A DNA stretch of 6,458 nt. Origin: Beijerinckiaceae bacterium (GTDB taxonomy: Bacteria; Pseudomonadota; Alphaproteobacteria; Rhizobiales; Beijerinckiaceae). Positions within the stretch are counted from its first letter, which is position 1, and every line of letters begins with the position of its first letter. A program made the translations under genes and the position numbers. Shown here in pieces: positions 1 through 6,290 of the stretch. The notes beneath the pieces are model-generated. The model was given only the letters and a program-made list of their open reading frames with translations, was not told the origin of the DNA and did no database searches. The stretch spans positions 1 through 6,458 of the forward strand of contig CANCSY010000181.1 of NCBI GenBank assembly GCA_947380915.1, written 5' to 3'.

Positions 1-1055
1 TCGTCATAAAGGGCTTCGGCTTCCGCGCGCCGGGCCATGAATCGCTCGCGCCATGCCTTCAGCGTTTCGGCATAATGCAGTTGCAGGATTTCCACGTCGG
101 TGACGATGAGGCCCGCCCGTTCAATGGCGGGCAGGGCCTCCGACATGGCGGGAATATAGCCGCCAGGGAAGATATGCTTGGTGATCCAGGGATTGGTGAC
201 CCCCGGCCCGTCCGTGCGCGTGATCGTATGCACCAGCGCCACGCCATCGTCCGCGAGCAGATCCGCTATCTTCCGAAAATATTCGTCGAAGAAACCCACG
301 CCCACATGTTCGAACATGCCCACTGAGACGATGCGGTCGAAACGCCCTTTCGTCTCGCGATAATCCTCCAAGCGAAAGTCCGCCTGCACGCTGAGGTTCT
401 GCGCCCGCGCGCGCGCCTGCGCAACGCCCAGTTGTTCGGCCGAAAGGGTGACGCCCGTCACGCGCGCGCCGCCATGGGCGGCAAGATAAAGTCCCATGCC
501 GCCCCAGCCGCAGCCAATGTCGAGGACGCTGTGGCCGGGCTCGATGAGAAGCTTGGCTGCGATATGGCGTTTCTTGGCGAGCTGGGCTTCTTCGAGGCTA
601 TGGCCGGGATCCTCGAAATAGGCGCAGGAATATTGCCGGTCTGAATCGAGAAACAGCGCATAAAGCTGGTCGTCGATGTCATAGTGATGAGCGACATTCA
701 CGCGAGCGCGGAACAATGTGTTGTTCTGGTGGATACGCCGCAGCAGCAGGCGCGCGCCATTCAGCAGCCTCATCCAGCGCGAGCCTTCGAGCGTGGCCGT
801 GTTGCGCAGGCCCAGCTTCAGGACATCGAGCAACTCGCCCTGCGTGATGGCGACGGCGCCCTCCGTATAAAGTTCGCCCAGCGCCAACTCGGGGTCCCGA
901 AGGAAGCGCCGCTCCGCTGCTTTCGTCTTGAAACGGATGGCGACCGGTTGGCCGCTTCCGTCCCCTGCCGTGAAGGAGGGACCGGAGGCTGTCTCGACCT
1001 CAAGATGCCCCTGCCTGATCAGGCTCTCCAAACACAATTTCAGCATGCGCGCCAT
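1..1055 (-). CDS. cfa: Cyclopropane-fatty-acyl-phospholipid synthase, 3' end cut off by window edge
   Basis: The family transfers a methylene group from S-adenosylmethionine to cis double bonds of membrane phospholipid acyl chains, acting at the inner face of the cytoplasmic membrane. Translation from ATG 1055 gives 351 codons with no stop; related enzymes have about 380-410 residues, so the last few dozen are missing. Visible signatures are QYSCAYF at about residues 141-147 (Cys144), the SAM-binding loop VLDIGCGWGG at 177-186, SVGMFEHVG ending with Glu249-His250-Val-Gly, HTI at His276, and HYAETLKAW with Tyr328. These match, by family knowledge, E. coli Cfa Cys139, Glu239, His266 and Tyr317. 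The N-terminal part (roughly 1-120) resembles the small lipid-docking domain. The start is supported by GGAG at 1061-1064, five bases upstream; a second in-frame ATG at 1046 has less support. It diverges from the glycine-rich gene. A related fatty-acid methyltransferase is possible, but the retained motifs favour Cfa. Confidence 0.95.
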   Translation of the reverse strand, partial: MARMLKLCLESLIRQGHLEVETASGPSFTAGDGSGQPVAIRFKTKAAERRFLRDPELALGELYTEGAVAITQGELLDVLKLGLRNTATLEGSRWMRLLNGARLLLRRIHQNNTLFRARVNVAHHYDIDDQLYALFLDSDRQYSCAYFEDPGHSLEEAQLAKKRHIAAKLLIEPGHSVLDIGCGWGGMGLYLAAHGGARVTGVTLSAEQLGVAQARARAQNLSVQADFRLEDYRETKGRFDRIVSVGMFEHVGVGFFDEYFRKIADLLADDGVALVHTITRTDGPGVTNPWITKHIFPGGYIPAMSEALPAIERAGLIVTDVEILQLHYAETLKAWRERFMARRAEAEALYD

Positions 1056-1162
1056 GGCTGCTCCGCTTGAAGCGCGAACCTGCCGGACGCCGACAAAGGG
1101 CTCGCGAGACCAAATTCAGCATCTACCGCAACATTTGCGCGGGGCCTTCGCTTGCCCCCATG

Positions 1163-1188
1163 GGAACCTCGTCGCGCCCTTGGCTGTT
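1163..1188 (+). promoter_or_regulatory. Possible EcfG-type general stress promoter before the glycine-rich gene
   Basis: GGAAC at 1163-1167 is followed after 17 bases by TGTT at 1185-1188. The alphaproteobacterial general stress sigma factor EcfG recognises GGAAC, 16-17 bases, then CGTT, so this is one mismatch from consensus. A start near 1195 would give a leader of about 70 bases before the ATG at 1266. A 9-base degenerate match can occur by chance, so this is tentative. The rest of the 210-base divergent region holds the two ribosome binding sites, a small GGGGC/GCCCC inverted repeat (1141-1145 and 1154-1158) and CTTGGC/GCCAAG arms (1179-1184 and 1220-1225). I could not assign a promoter for cfa. 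Confidence 0.3.
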
Positions 1189-1265
1189 CGAAACAAAGCG
1201 CGGCGACGCCCGAATAACGGCCAAGGTGGCCAATAGGTTCAACTGACGCGCATTGGAGGCTTCAC

Positions 1266-1922
1266 ATGTCCCGTCTCGCACCTCTTGCACTTGGTTTGTC
1301 TTTAGGAATGTCGGCGCTCGTGGCGCTTTCCCTTCCCGCCCTGGCCCGGGGTGGTGGTGGAGGCCATGGGGGTGGTGGCGGTCATGGCGGAGGTGGGGGC
1401 CATGGTGGCGGCATGAGCATGGGCGGCGGGGGCGGCGGCGGATTTGGCGTGGGACGTTTCGGCGGCGGCGGTGGATTTGGCGGCGCTGGATTTGGCGGCG
1501 CTCGCATGGGCATGGTGAGCATGCGGCCAGGCTTTGCAGGAAGGACTGGCTTTGCGCCCCGGGTCGGCTTCGCAGGCGCCCGTTTTGCGCCCGGCTTCTC
1601 GCCACGGGCCAGGTTCATCGGGCGCCCGGGCTTTGTGGGGCGGCCTTTCCAGCGCGCGCGCTGGGGCAATCGCGGTTGGTGGCGGCCCGGCCTCGGCGTG
1701 GGCATTGGTCTGGCCTCCGCGCCCTATTGGGGTTGGGATGACTATTACGCCTCCCCGATGATCAATGTGGGGTTCGACACGGGCTATGCCGGCTTTGGGG
1801 GCATCGGCGGCTTTTGCGCCACGCCGGTGCGCACTTGCCAACTGATCAATGCTGCGCCCATCGGCACCGGCTGTTCCTGTCAGGTGTCCGGTGGGCGGGC
1901 GAGGGGGGTGGTGTCCCCCTGA
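1266..1922 (+). CDS. Exported glycine/histidine-rich protein with conserved-looking Cys tail, function unknown
   Basis: The product has 218 residues. Residues 1-27 look like a Sec signal peptide: a short positive N-terminus, a hydrophobic stretch LALGLSLGMSALVALSL, and cleavage after Ala-Leu-Ala at 25-27. The mature protein begins with three GGGGGH hexads (29-46), then more Gly-rich sequence with Met and Phe (47-80), then an Arg/Gly/Phe/Pro section (81-140) with repeated GF, FAPG and RPGF elements, then an aromatic patch (WW 138-139, YWGWDDYY 154-161). The end carries Cys184, Cys191 and a GTGCSC stretch (Cys203, Cys205) followed by GGRARG. I recall similar C-terminal patterns in hypothetical envelope proteins of alphaproteobacteria, but no established function. 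The start is clear: GGAGG at 1255-1259 lies six bases before the ATG. The signal peptide makes this frame more credible than the long overlapping open frames on both strands, which arise from Gly-codon-rich DNA. It is probably periplasmic or surface-located; the His residues might bind metal. Confidence 0.85.
   Translation: MSRLAPLALGLSLGMSALVALSLPALARGGGGGHGGGGGHGGGGGHGGGMSMGGGGGGGFGVGRFGGGGGFGGAGFGGARMGMVSMRPGFAGRTGFAPRVGFAGARFAPGFSPRARFIGRPGFVGRPFQRARWGNRGWWRPGLGVGIGLASAPYWGWDDYYASPMINVGFDTGYAGFGGIGGFCATPVRTCQLINAAPIGTGCSCQVSGGRARGVVSP
1350..1403 (+). repeat. Three in-frame 18-base units encoding GGGGGH
   Basis: Three consecutive 18-base units each encode five glycines and one histidine (residues 29-46 of the exported protein). 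The units differ at synonymous third positions (GGT, GGA, GGG, GGC mixed), while the protein hexad is identical. That suggests an older duplication kept for the protein sequence rather than a fresh slippage tract. The Gly-rich DNA continues to about 1505 without strict periodicity. Confidence 0.85.
1902..1920. other. Small GC hairpin over the stop codon of the glycine-rich gene
   Basis: AGGGGG at 1902-1907 is complementary to CCCCCT at 1915-1920, with a 7-base loop. The stem runs into the first base of the TGA stop (1920-1922). No T-run follows, so it is not a classic intrinsic terminator. It could protect the mRNA 3' end or be incidental in this G-rich stretch. Confidence 0.35.
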
Positions 1923-1975
1923 CAGTCGTGACCAGACCGGACCCCTTCTCCTCGTAAAGTGATCCAGCGCAAAGA

Positions 1976-2032
1976 CCGCGTCGAGCGCAAGCGGCAGGGT
2001 GAGACCATCCGCCGCTTCCCCGCTCGACGCGG
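1976..2032. repeat. Long near-perfect palindrome in the hemA upstream region
   Basis: A perfect 12-base inverted repeat pairs CCGCGTCGAGCG (1976-1987) with CGCTCGACGCGG (2021-2032). Inside it, AAGCGGC (1989-1995) pairs with GCCGCTT (2011-2017). The two stems are joined by an internal bulge of one base on the left (1988) and three on the right (2018-2020), leaving a 15-base loop (1996-2010). A further GCAA/TTGC match (1969-1972 with 2034-2037) may extend the foot. It starts 53 bases after the glycine-rich stop codon and ends 79 bases before hemA. No T-run follows, so it is not a standard terminator. It may be an RNA structure in the hemA leader, a REP-like dispersed palindrome, or a rho-related 3' end for the upstream gene. 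Confidence 0.75.
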
Positions 2033-2111
2033 ATTGCTGTATGTGGTTTGCTCTCGGTCAGGCCGGGAAAGAGGAACATCCGCCCGGCGCGGATGGGCAG
2101 GGAAACGGGTT

Positions 2112-3407
2112 ATGGATTACGAAGCCATTTTCCATCAGTCGATCGAACGTCTGAAGAGCGAGCGCCGCTACAGGGTGTTCGCCGACCTTGAGCGTGACGC
2201 CAGCCGATTCCCGGTAGCCCTCTGGCGTCCGGAAGGGCAGGCTGACCAGCCGCGCGAAGTCGTGATCTGGTGTTCCAACGATTATCTGGGCATGGGCGGG
2301 CATCCCGCCGTGGTGAGCGCCGTTGTCCGCGCGGCCGAGCGTCATGGGGCGGGCGCTGGCGGCACGCGCAATATCTCGGGCACCCATCACCCCATCGTGG
2401 AACTGGAGCAGGAGCTAGCCGACCTCCATGGCAAGGAGGCTTCGCTCGCCTTCACCTCCGGCTGGATCTCAAATCTCGCGGGCATTTCGACCATCGCCAG
2501 CCTGCTGCCAAACTGCCTCATCCTTTCGGATGAGCTGAATCATAATTCCATGATCGAGGGCATCCGTCGCTCGGGCTGCGAAAAGCAGCTCTGGCGGCAT
2601 AATGATCTCGCCCATCTGGAAGAACTGCTGATCGCCGCCGGTCCCGGCCGCGCCAAGCTGATCGTCTTCGAGAGCCTCTATTCCATGGATGGCGACATCG
2701 CTCCCGTGGCGGGCATCGCCGATCTCGCCGAGAAGTACGGCGCCATGACCTATGTGGACGAGGTCCATGCGGTCGGCATGTATGGTCCGCGCGGCGCCGG
2801 GATCTGCGAACGCGACGGCGTGATGCATCGCATCGACGTGATCGAGGGCACGCTCGCCAAGGGCTATGGCACCCTTGGCGGCTATATCGCCGCCAGCGCC
2901 TCGATCATCGACGCGGTGCGCAGCTATGCACCTTCCTTCATCTTCACGACCGCCCTGCCCCCGACCGTGGCGGCTGGCGCCTGCGCTGCGGTGCGCCATC
3001 TCAAGACGTCCTCCCAGGAGCGCACGCGCCACCAGCACATGGCGCTGATGACCAAGCACGCCCTGCGCGCGGCTGGCCTGCCGGTGATGGAGAACTCTTC
3101 CCATATCGTGCCTGTGATGGTGGGAGACGCGGAGACCTGCAAGAAGGCCAGCGATCTACTGCTGGAGCGCCACGGCATCTATATCCAGCCGATCAATTAC
3201 CCCACGGTAGCCATCGGCACGGAGCGCCTGCGCATCACTCCTACCCCCCGCCATGAAGAGGCCCATGTGGCTGATCTCGTCGAGGCGCTGGTGGACGTCT
3301 GGACCACGCTGGGCCTGCCCTTCACGGAATCCCAGATCATCCCCATCCGCCGCGCCACGCCCGAGGCGGTCTGCACCTATCCCGAAATGAAGCGCGCGGC
3401 CGAATAG
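2112..3407 (+). CDS. hemA: 5-aminolevulinate synthase
   Basis: This PLP enzyme condenses glycine with succinyl-CoA to give 5-aminolevulinate, CO2 and CoA: the first, usually controlling, step of tetrapyrrole synthesis by the C4 route in the cytoplasm. The 431-residue product opens with [20 protein letters not shown], typical for the family. Seen in order: Arg21, SNDYLGMG (55-62), [13 protein letters not shown] (81-93), ELNHNSM (141-147, His144 expected to stack on PLP), [10 protein letters not shown] (186-195), [12 protein letters not shown] (214-225; Asp216 and His219), [13 protein letters not shown] (246-258; Lys250 the Schiff-base lysine), and RLRITPTP with Arg374. Most of these sit about two residues after the Rhodobacter capsulatus numbering. 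The tail beyond about residue 405 is longer than in enzymes of about 400-410 residues. The frame stays open upstream to 1959, but ATG 2112 fits the family start and has AGGGAA at 2099-2104, seven bases upstream. The related CoA-condensing enzymes AONS and KBL are less likely given the ALAS-type N-terminus. No other heme gene is nearby. Confidence 0.97.
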   Translation: MDYEAIFHQSIERLKSERRYRVFADLERDASRFPVALWRPEGQADQPREVVIWCSNDYLGMGGHPAVVSAVVRAAERHGAGAGGTRNISGTHHPIVELEQELADLHGKEASLAFTSGWISNLAGISTIASLLPNCLILSDELNHNSMIEGIRRSGCEKQLWRHNDLAHLEELLIAAGPGRAKLIVFESLYSMDGDIAPVAGIADLAEKYGAMTYVDEVHAVGMYGPRGAGICERDGVMHRIDVIEGTLAKGYGTLGGYIAASASIIDAVRSYAPSFIFTTALPPTVAAGACAAVRHLKTSSQERTRHQHMALMTKHALRAAGLPVMENSSHIVPVMVGDAETCKKASDLLLERHGIYIQPINYPTVAIGTERLRITPTPRHEEAHVADLVEALVDVWTTLGLPFTESQIIPIRRATPEAVCTYPEMKRAAE

Positions 3408-3416
3408 GCCGCCATT

Positions 3417-4484
3417 TTAGGGCTTCTTCAGCAGGAACAGACGCACCACCACGGGCATGCCGAAGTTCAGCAGGAAGAACCGCGCCAGATGGTGCGCGGC
3501 CACATAGAAGGGATCGAAGCCCAGCGCCAGCGCCAGCACCGCCATGGCCTCGAAACCGCCGGGCGCGAAGGCCAGAAAGGTGGCGCCAAAGGGCAGCGCC
3601 AGCGCGACTGAGGTCGCCCCCGCAAAGCCACCCGCGACCAGAACCGTCAGGGTGATCGAGCCCACGATGACCGGCGACTGGCGCAGGAACAATCCCCAGT
3701 CAAAACCTGCAAAACGCGATCCCGACCAGGCGCCGATCAGGATCTGCCCGCTGATGAGGGCGATCTGCGGCGCGCGCCCATGGGCGATCTCGAACCCATG
3801 GGCCAGGGCCGAAATCGTCATGGCGCCCAGCATCATGCCGCCCGCCACTTTGAAACGCGTCAGCAGGAAGCCAAAAGCGCCGCCTACAGCGCATTCCAGC
3901 GCGAACATGAGCCAGCTATCATCCGGCCGCACCGAGCCAACCGCCAGCGAAATGCCCGATTCCGCCACAAGCACCGGCACCAGCGCCATGAGAAAGAGCA
4001 CGCGCACCATCTGCACGGCGACGACGCGGGGCGTGTTGGCGTTGGTGGTGGGGATGATCGACAGGATGTAGGCCAGCGCCCCGGGCACCGAAGCCAGAAG
4101 GGCCGTGGAGCGGTTCCAGCCGGCGAATTTCATGCAGATGAGGGTCGAGATGGCCGTCATCACGAAGACGCAGGTCATCATGGCCGTCACGCTGGCGGGA
4201 TAGGTCGCGATATTATGCAGCGTCTCCGGCGTCACGGATGCGCCGATGGAAACGCCCGAAACCAGCATGGCCACGATCCGCAGCGTCTTGCCCAGCGGCA
4301 CAATGGTCGCGGGCTTGAGAGAGCCCATGGTCGCCACGGCGATCAGGGAGCCCGACATGGCGCCGGCCGGAATGCCCAGCGACATCAGCAGCAACCCGCC
4401 CACAAGCCCGATGCCCACGGTGGCCAACTGGCGGCTCATGGGCTGTTCGACAAGGAAGACTTTGCTTTTGCTGGGGGTTGTCAT
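3417..4484 (-). CDS. AbrB-family integral membrane protein (often mislabelled ammonia monooxygenase)
   Basis: The 355-residue product is almost entirely hydrophobic, with roughly nine or ten membrane segments. It resembles the AbrB family (PF05145/COG3180), whose transported substrate is not established; the label ammonia monooxygenase used in some databases has no enzymatic basis. An internal duplication is visible. In the first half, PAGAMSGSLIAVATMG (39-54), MLVSGVSIGASVTPE (73-87) and ASVPGALAYI (131-140) are followed by a VVAVQMVRVLFLMAL helix. They mirror AGGMMLGAMTISAL (214-227), ISGQILIGAWSGSRF (244-258) and APGGFEAMAVLAL (307-319) with the VAAHHLARFFLL helix in the second half. The two PGA/PGG motifs are typical of the family. 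The start at 4484 has only a weak GAGAG-like site; an internal ATG at 4439 has no better one and would trim the N-terminal tail before the first helix. The gene converges on hemA with 9 bases between stop codons and no obvious terminator. Confidence 0.85.
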   Translation of the reverse strand: MTTPSKSKVFLVEQPMSRQLATVGIGLVGGLLLMSLGIPAGAMSGSLIAVATMGSLKPATIVPLGKTLRIVAMLVSGVSIGASVTPETLHNIATYPASVTAMMTCVFVMTAISTLICMKFAGWNRSTALLASVPGALAYILSIIPTTNANTPRVVAVQMVRVLFLMALVPVLVAESGISLAVGSVRPDDSWLMFALECAVGGAFGFLLTRFKVAGGMMLGAMTISALAHGFEIAHGRAPQIALISGQILIGAWSGSRFAGFDWGLFLRQSPVIVGSITLTVLVAGGFAGATSVALALPFGATFLAFAPGGFEAMAVLALALGFDPFYVAAHHLARFFLLNFGMPVVVRLFLLKKP

Positions 4485-4495
4485 GGACTCTCATC

Positions 4496-4517
4496 GCTTG
4501 CGCGCGACAACGCAAGC
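4496..4517. other. Hairpin just upstream of the AbrB-family gene
   Basis: GCTTGCG (4496-4502) and CGCAAGC (4511-4517) form a perfect 7-base inverted repeat with an 8-base loop. It lies 11 bases before the start codon at 4484 in the minus-strand direction, where it would cover the usual ribosome-binding region if folded in RNA. It could equally be a protein-binding palindrome. No function can be assigned from sequence alone. Confidence 0.4.
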
Positions 4518-4529
4518 CAGGGCGTGGTG

Positions 4530-4548
4530 ATGGCGAATGTCTCGCCAT
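4530..4548. other. Second hairpin in the aminotransferase/AbrB gap
   Basis: ATGGCGA (4530-4536) and TCGCCAT (4542-4548) form a perfect 7-base inverted repeat with a 5-base loop. It begins about 30 bases after the aminotransferase stop in the direction of transcription. No T-run follows on the minus strand, so it is at best a weak terminator. With the neighbouring hairpin it fills much of this 95-base gap. Confidence 0.4.
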
Positions 4549-4579
4549 TAAACACGCATGGGCTGGACCAGCAAGCGAC

Positions 4580-5773
4580 CTAACCGCGCAGCCAGCCCGC
4601 CAGTCGCTCCGCCGCCTCGCCTATGGACGCCGGATCACGCGCAAAACAGATGCGCATGAAGCCCTCGCCGCCGGGGCCGAAGGCGGTGCCTGGCGCCAGG
4701 CCCACATTGGCCTCGTCCACGATCCGCATAGCCGCCGCGCGGCTGTCGGTGAGGCCCTCGAAGGCGCAGAACAGATAGAATGTTCCCGGCGGCTGGGCGA
4801 AGCGCGCCCTTCCGGTGGCGCAGAGCGCATCACAGAGCACGTCTCGACTGGCGCGCAGGCGGGAAAGCTGATGGGCGAGGAAAGGCTCGCCATGCTCCAG
4901 CGCGGCCGCAGCGGCGCGCTGGGTGGGGGTGGCGACGCCTGAGGTGGAGAATTGCACCAGATTCTCGATCACCGGCCCCAGCGCCACCGGCGCCTCCAGC
5001 CAGCCCACGCGCCAGCCGGTCATGGCCCAGTTTTTCGACAGGGTCTGCACGAAGAGGATGCGGTCCTGCGGCTCCATGATGTCATGGAAGGAGGGCGCGC
5101 GGCCGCCATCGAAGACAATCCGCCCATAGATCTCGTCCGCGATGATCCAGAGCCCCTGCTTGCGGGCCAACGCCAGCAAGGCTTCCAGCTCGGCGAGGCT
5201 CGCGGTCCAGCCGGTCGGGTTAGCGGGAGAGTTCACCACCAGCGCCCGGGTGCGCGGCGTGATGGCGCGGGCCACCCGCTCAGGGTCCAGCCGCCAGCGC
5301 AGTCCCGCGCCCGTGTCGATCAACTCAAGCGGCGCACCCACCGTGCGCGCGCCGCAAATGGTGAGCGCGGCCTCGAAATTCGGCCAGGCGGGGGTCGGGA
5401 CGATGACCTCGTCCCCCGGCCCCGCCAGCAAACGCATGGCGATTTGCAAGGCGTGCATGCCGCCGGTGGTGACGAAGAACTGATCGGGCGAAAATGCCTG
5501 GCCCGGCGTCCCGTAGAAGCGCGTCATATAGGCGGCGATGGCCTCGCGCAGGGCGGGCAGGCCCCGCTGGGCCGTATAGAAGGTCTCGCCCGCCTCGAAG
5601 GAGCGCCTTGCGGCCTCCGCGATGAAAGGGGGCGTGGTCAGATCGCCCTCGCCCACCCAGAGCGGGATCAGCCCCTCGCGTCCCCGGCCATAATTGAACA
5701 GTTCGACAATGCCGCTCTGGCGCGCATCGCGCGCTTCGGGGCGAATGGCGTCAAGGAAGGGGCGATCAGTCAT
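4580..5773 (-). CDS. PLP-dependent class I/II aminotransferase, substrate not assigned
   Basis: The 397-residue product has the usual length and motifs of fold-type I aminotransferases of the aspartate aminotransferase superfamily, which move an amino group between an amino acid and a 2-oxo acid in the cytoplasm. Visible from N to C: PLWVGEGDLTTP (37-48, substrate-entry loop), FYTAQRGLPALREA (65-78, Tyr66), TTGGMHAL (102-109, PLP phosphate region), NSPANPTG (181-188, Asn185), ADEIYGRIVF (212-221, Asp213 and Tyr216), LSKNWAMTGWRVGW (245-258, Lys247 the PLP lysine) and FMRICFA with Arg374 for the substrate carboxylate. All key residues are present, so it should be active; specificity (aspartate, aromatic or other) cannot be read from these motifs. 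The start is uncertain. ATG 5773 fits the family N-terminus (MTDRPFLDAIRP) but has no good ribosome binding site. An in-frame ATG at 5824 overlaps the previous gene's stop (TGATG) and would add 17 residues. The last codons, GWLRG, end 95 bases before the AbrB-family gene. Confidence 0.92.
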   Translation of the reverse strand: MTDRPFLDAIRPEARDARQSGIVELFNYGRGREGLIPLWVGEGDLTTPPFIAEAARRSFEAGETFYTAQRGLPALREAIAAYMTRFYGTPGQAFSPDQFFVTTGGMHALQIAMRLLAGPGDEVIVPTPAWPNFEAALTICGARTVGAPLELIDTGAGLRWRLDPERVARAITPRTRALVVNSPANPTGWTASLAELEALLALARKQGLWIIADEIYGRIVFDGGRAPSFHDIMEPQDRILFVQTLSKNWAMTGWRVGWLEAPVALGPVIENLVQFSTSGVATPTQRAAAAALEHGEPFLAHQLSRLRASRDVLCDALCATGRARFAQPPGTFYLFCAFEGLTDSRAAAMRIVDEANVGLAPGTAFGPGGEGFMRICFARDPASIGEAAERLAGWLRG

Positions 5774-5823
5774 CGGACGGCTTGACGCCTGAGTGCTGGC
5801 GCATGGCGCGCCTGCTCCTGTCA

Positions 5824-6267
5824 TCAATGATGGTGATGGCCGCCGCCGTGGGAATGGCCATGGCCGTGATGATGATCGTGCTCCTCGTCATCGTCGTGAT
5901 CGTGGCCGTGCTCGGGCTCGAGATATTCGGCCTCCGCATAACCATGCATCATGGCTTCCATGACCTTGCGCAGGGGATCTTCGCCCAGCGACAGATGCGA
6001 CGCCAGAAAGCCCGCAAGCCGCGCGAAAACCAACGGCTGAACGGCCAGCGTCTGATAGCGCTGCTCGGGATCGCGGGCCTCGCAATCGCTGCGCGCCCGC
6101 ATCAGTGCGTCGGCGAAGAGCTTGTCCGCATAGGCGGCGACGGCGTCCTGATCCTGGCCCGCGTTGCGCGCCTGTTCGGCCAGCAGCGCGCGCGTATGGG
6201 CGAGGAAGGCCGTGTAGAGATGATCCTCGAGGGCGGCCGGGCCGTCGTCTTCCAGTTCACCGCACAT
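5824..6267 (-). CDS. Small helical protein with histidine-rich C-terminal tail, unknown function
   Basis: I do not recognise this 147-residue protein. Residues 1-115 look soluble and mostly alpha-helical, with alternating Ala/Leu and charged stretches (for example 27-60 and 70-113), and contain only two cysteines (Cys2, Cys62). The tail from 118 to 147 has 14 histidines (120, 122, 124, 130, 132-134, 136, 138, 140, 144-147) mixed with Asp, Glu and Gly and ends in four histidines. Such tails in UreE, HypB, SlyD and CobW-like proteins bind or store Ni, Zn or Co, so metal handling is a reasonable inference, not shown. There is no signal peptide or membrane segment, so it is likely cytoplasmic. 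I chose the ATG at 6267 because GGAGG lies five bases upstream; the ATG at 6279, four codons earlier, has no comparable site. It sits between a cupin-like gene and an aminotransferase, all on the same strand. Confidence 0.82.
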   Translation of the reverse strand: MCGELEDDGPAALEDHLYTAFLAHTRALLAEQARNAGQDQDAVAAYADKLFADALMRARSDCEARDPEQRYQTLAVQPLVFARLAGFLASHLSLGEDPLRKVMEAMMHGYAEAEYLEPEHGHDHDDDEEHDHHHGHGHSHGGGHHHH

Positions 6268-6272
6268 ATCAG

Positions 6273-6277
6273 CCTCC
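6273..6277 (-). promoter_or_regulatory. Ribosome binding site that fixes the start of the His-tail protein
   Basis: Read on the minus strand, GGAGG at 6277-6273 is five bases before the ATG at 6267. This site lies inside the reading frame if translation began at ATG 6279, so it argues for the shorter product starting MCGELEDD. Confidence 0.7.
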
Positions 6278-6290
6278 ATGAGATGAAAGG

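Noticed and set aside
246..258. Residues [10 protein letters not shown] of hemA (protein positions) considered as an unusual active-site variant
   Set aside because: The Lys and surrounding Gly residues match the family; Rhodobacter-type enzymes have a similar AKAYG stretch, so the difference is ordinary variation.
1350..1505. Repetitive G-rich tract considered as a CRISPR or noncoding tandem array
   Set aside because: The periodicity is in codons (18 bases in frame, with synonymous third-position changes), there are no spacers, and it continues as a coding sequence.
1253..1841. Overlapping long frames on both strands across the glycine-rich gene (Trp/Arg-rich on plus, Pro- or Ala/His-rich on minus)
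   Set aside because: They are frame-shifted readings of GGN repeats. Only the frame starting at 1266 has a ribosome binding site, a signal peptide and a plausible ending.
1959..2111. N-terminal extension of hemA by 51 codons
   Set aside because: The extension is Arg-rich, runs through the long palindrome and has no family similarity. The start at 2112 matches the usual ALAS N-terminus and has a suitable ribosome binding site.
2469..3104. Minus-strand frame of 211 codons inside hemA
   Set aside because: It lies wholly within a confidently assigned enzyme gene, has a composition typical of antisense of GC-rich coding DNA, and shows no recognisable motifs.
3780..4583. Plus-strand frame rich in His, Arg and Gly across the AbrB-family gene
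   Set aside because: It is antisense to a well-formed multi-helix membrane protein. Its His/Arg richness comes from antisense of hydrophobic codons.
4952..5785. Plus-strand frame of 277 codons across the aminotransferase
   Set aside because: It is antisense to a gene with every aminotransferase motif intact, and it has no domain features of its own.
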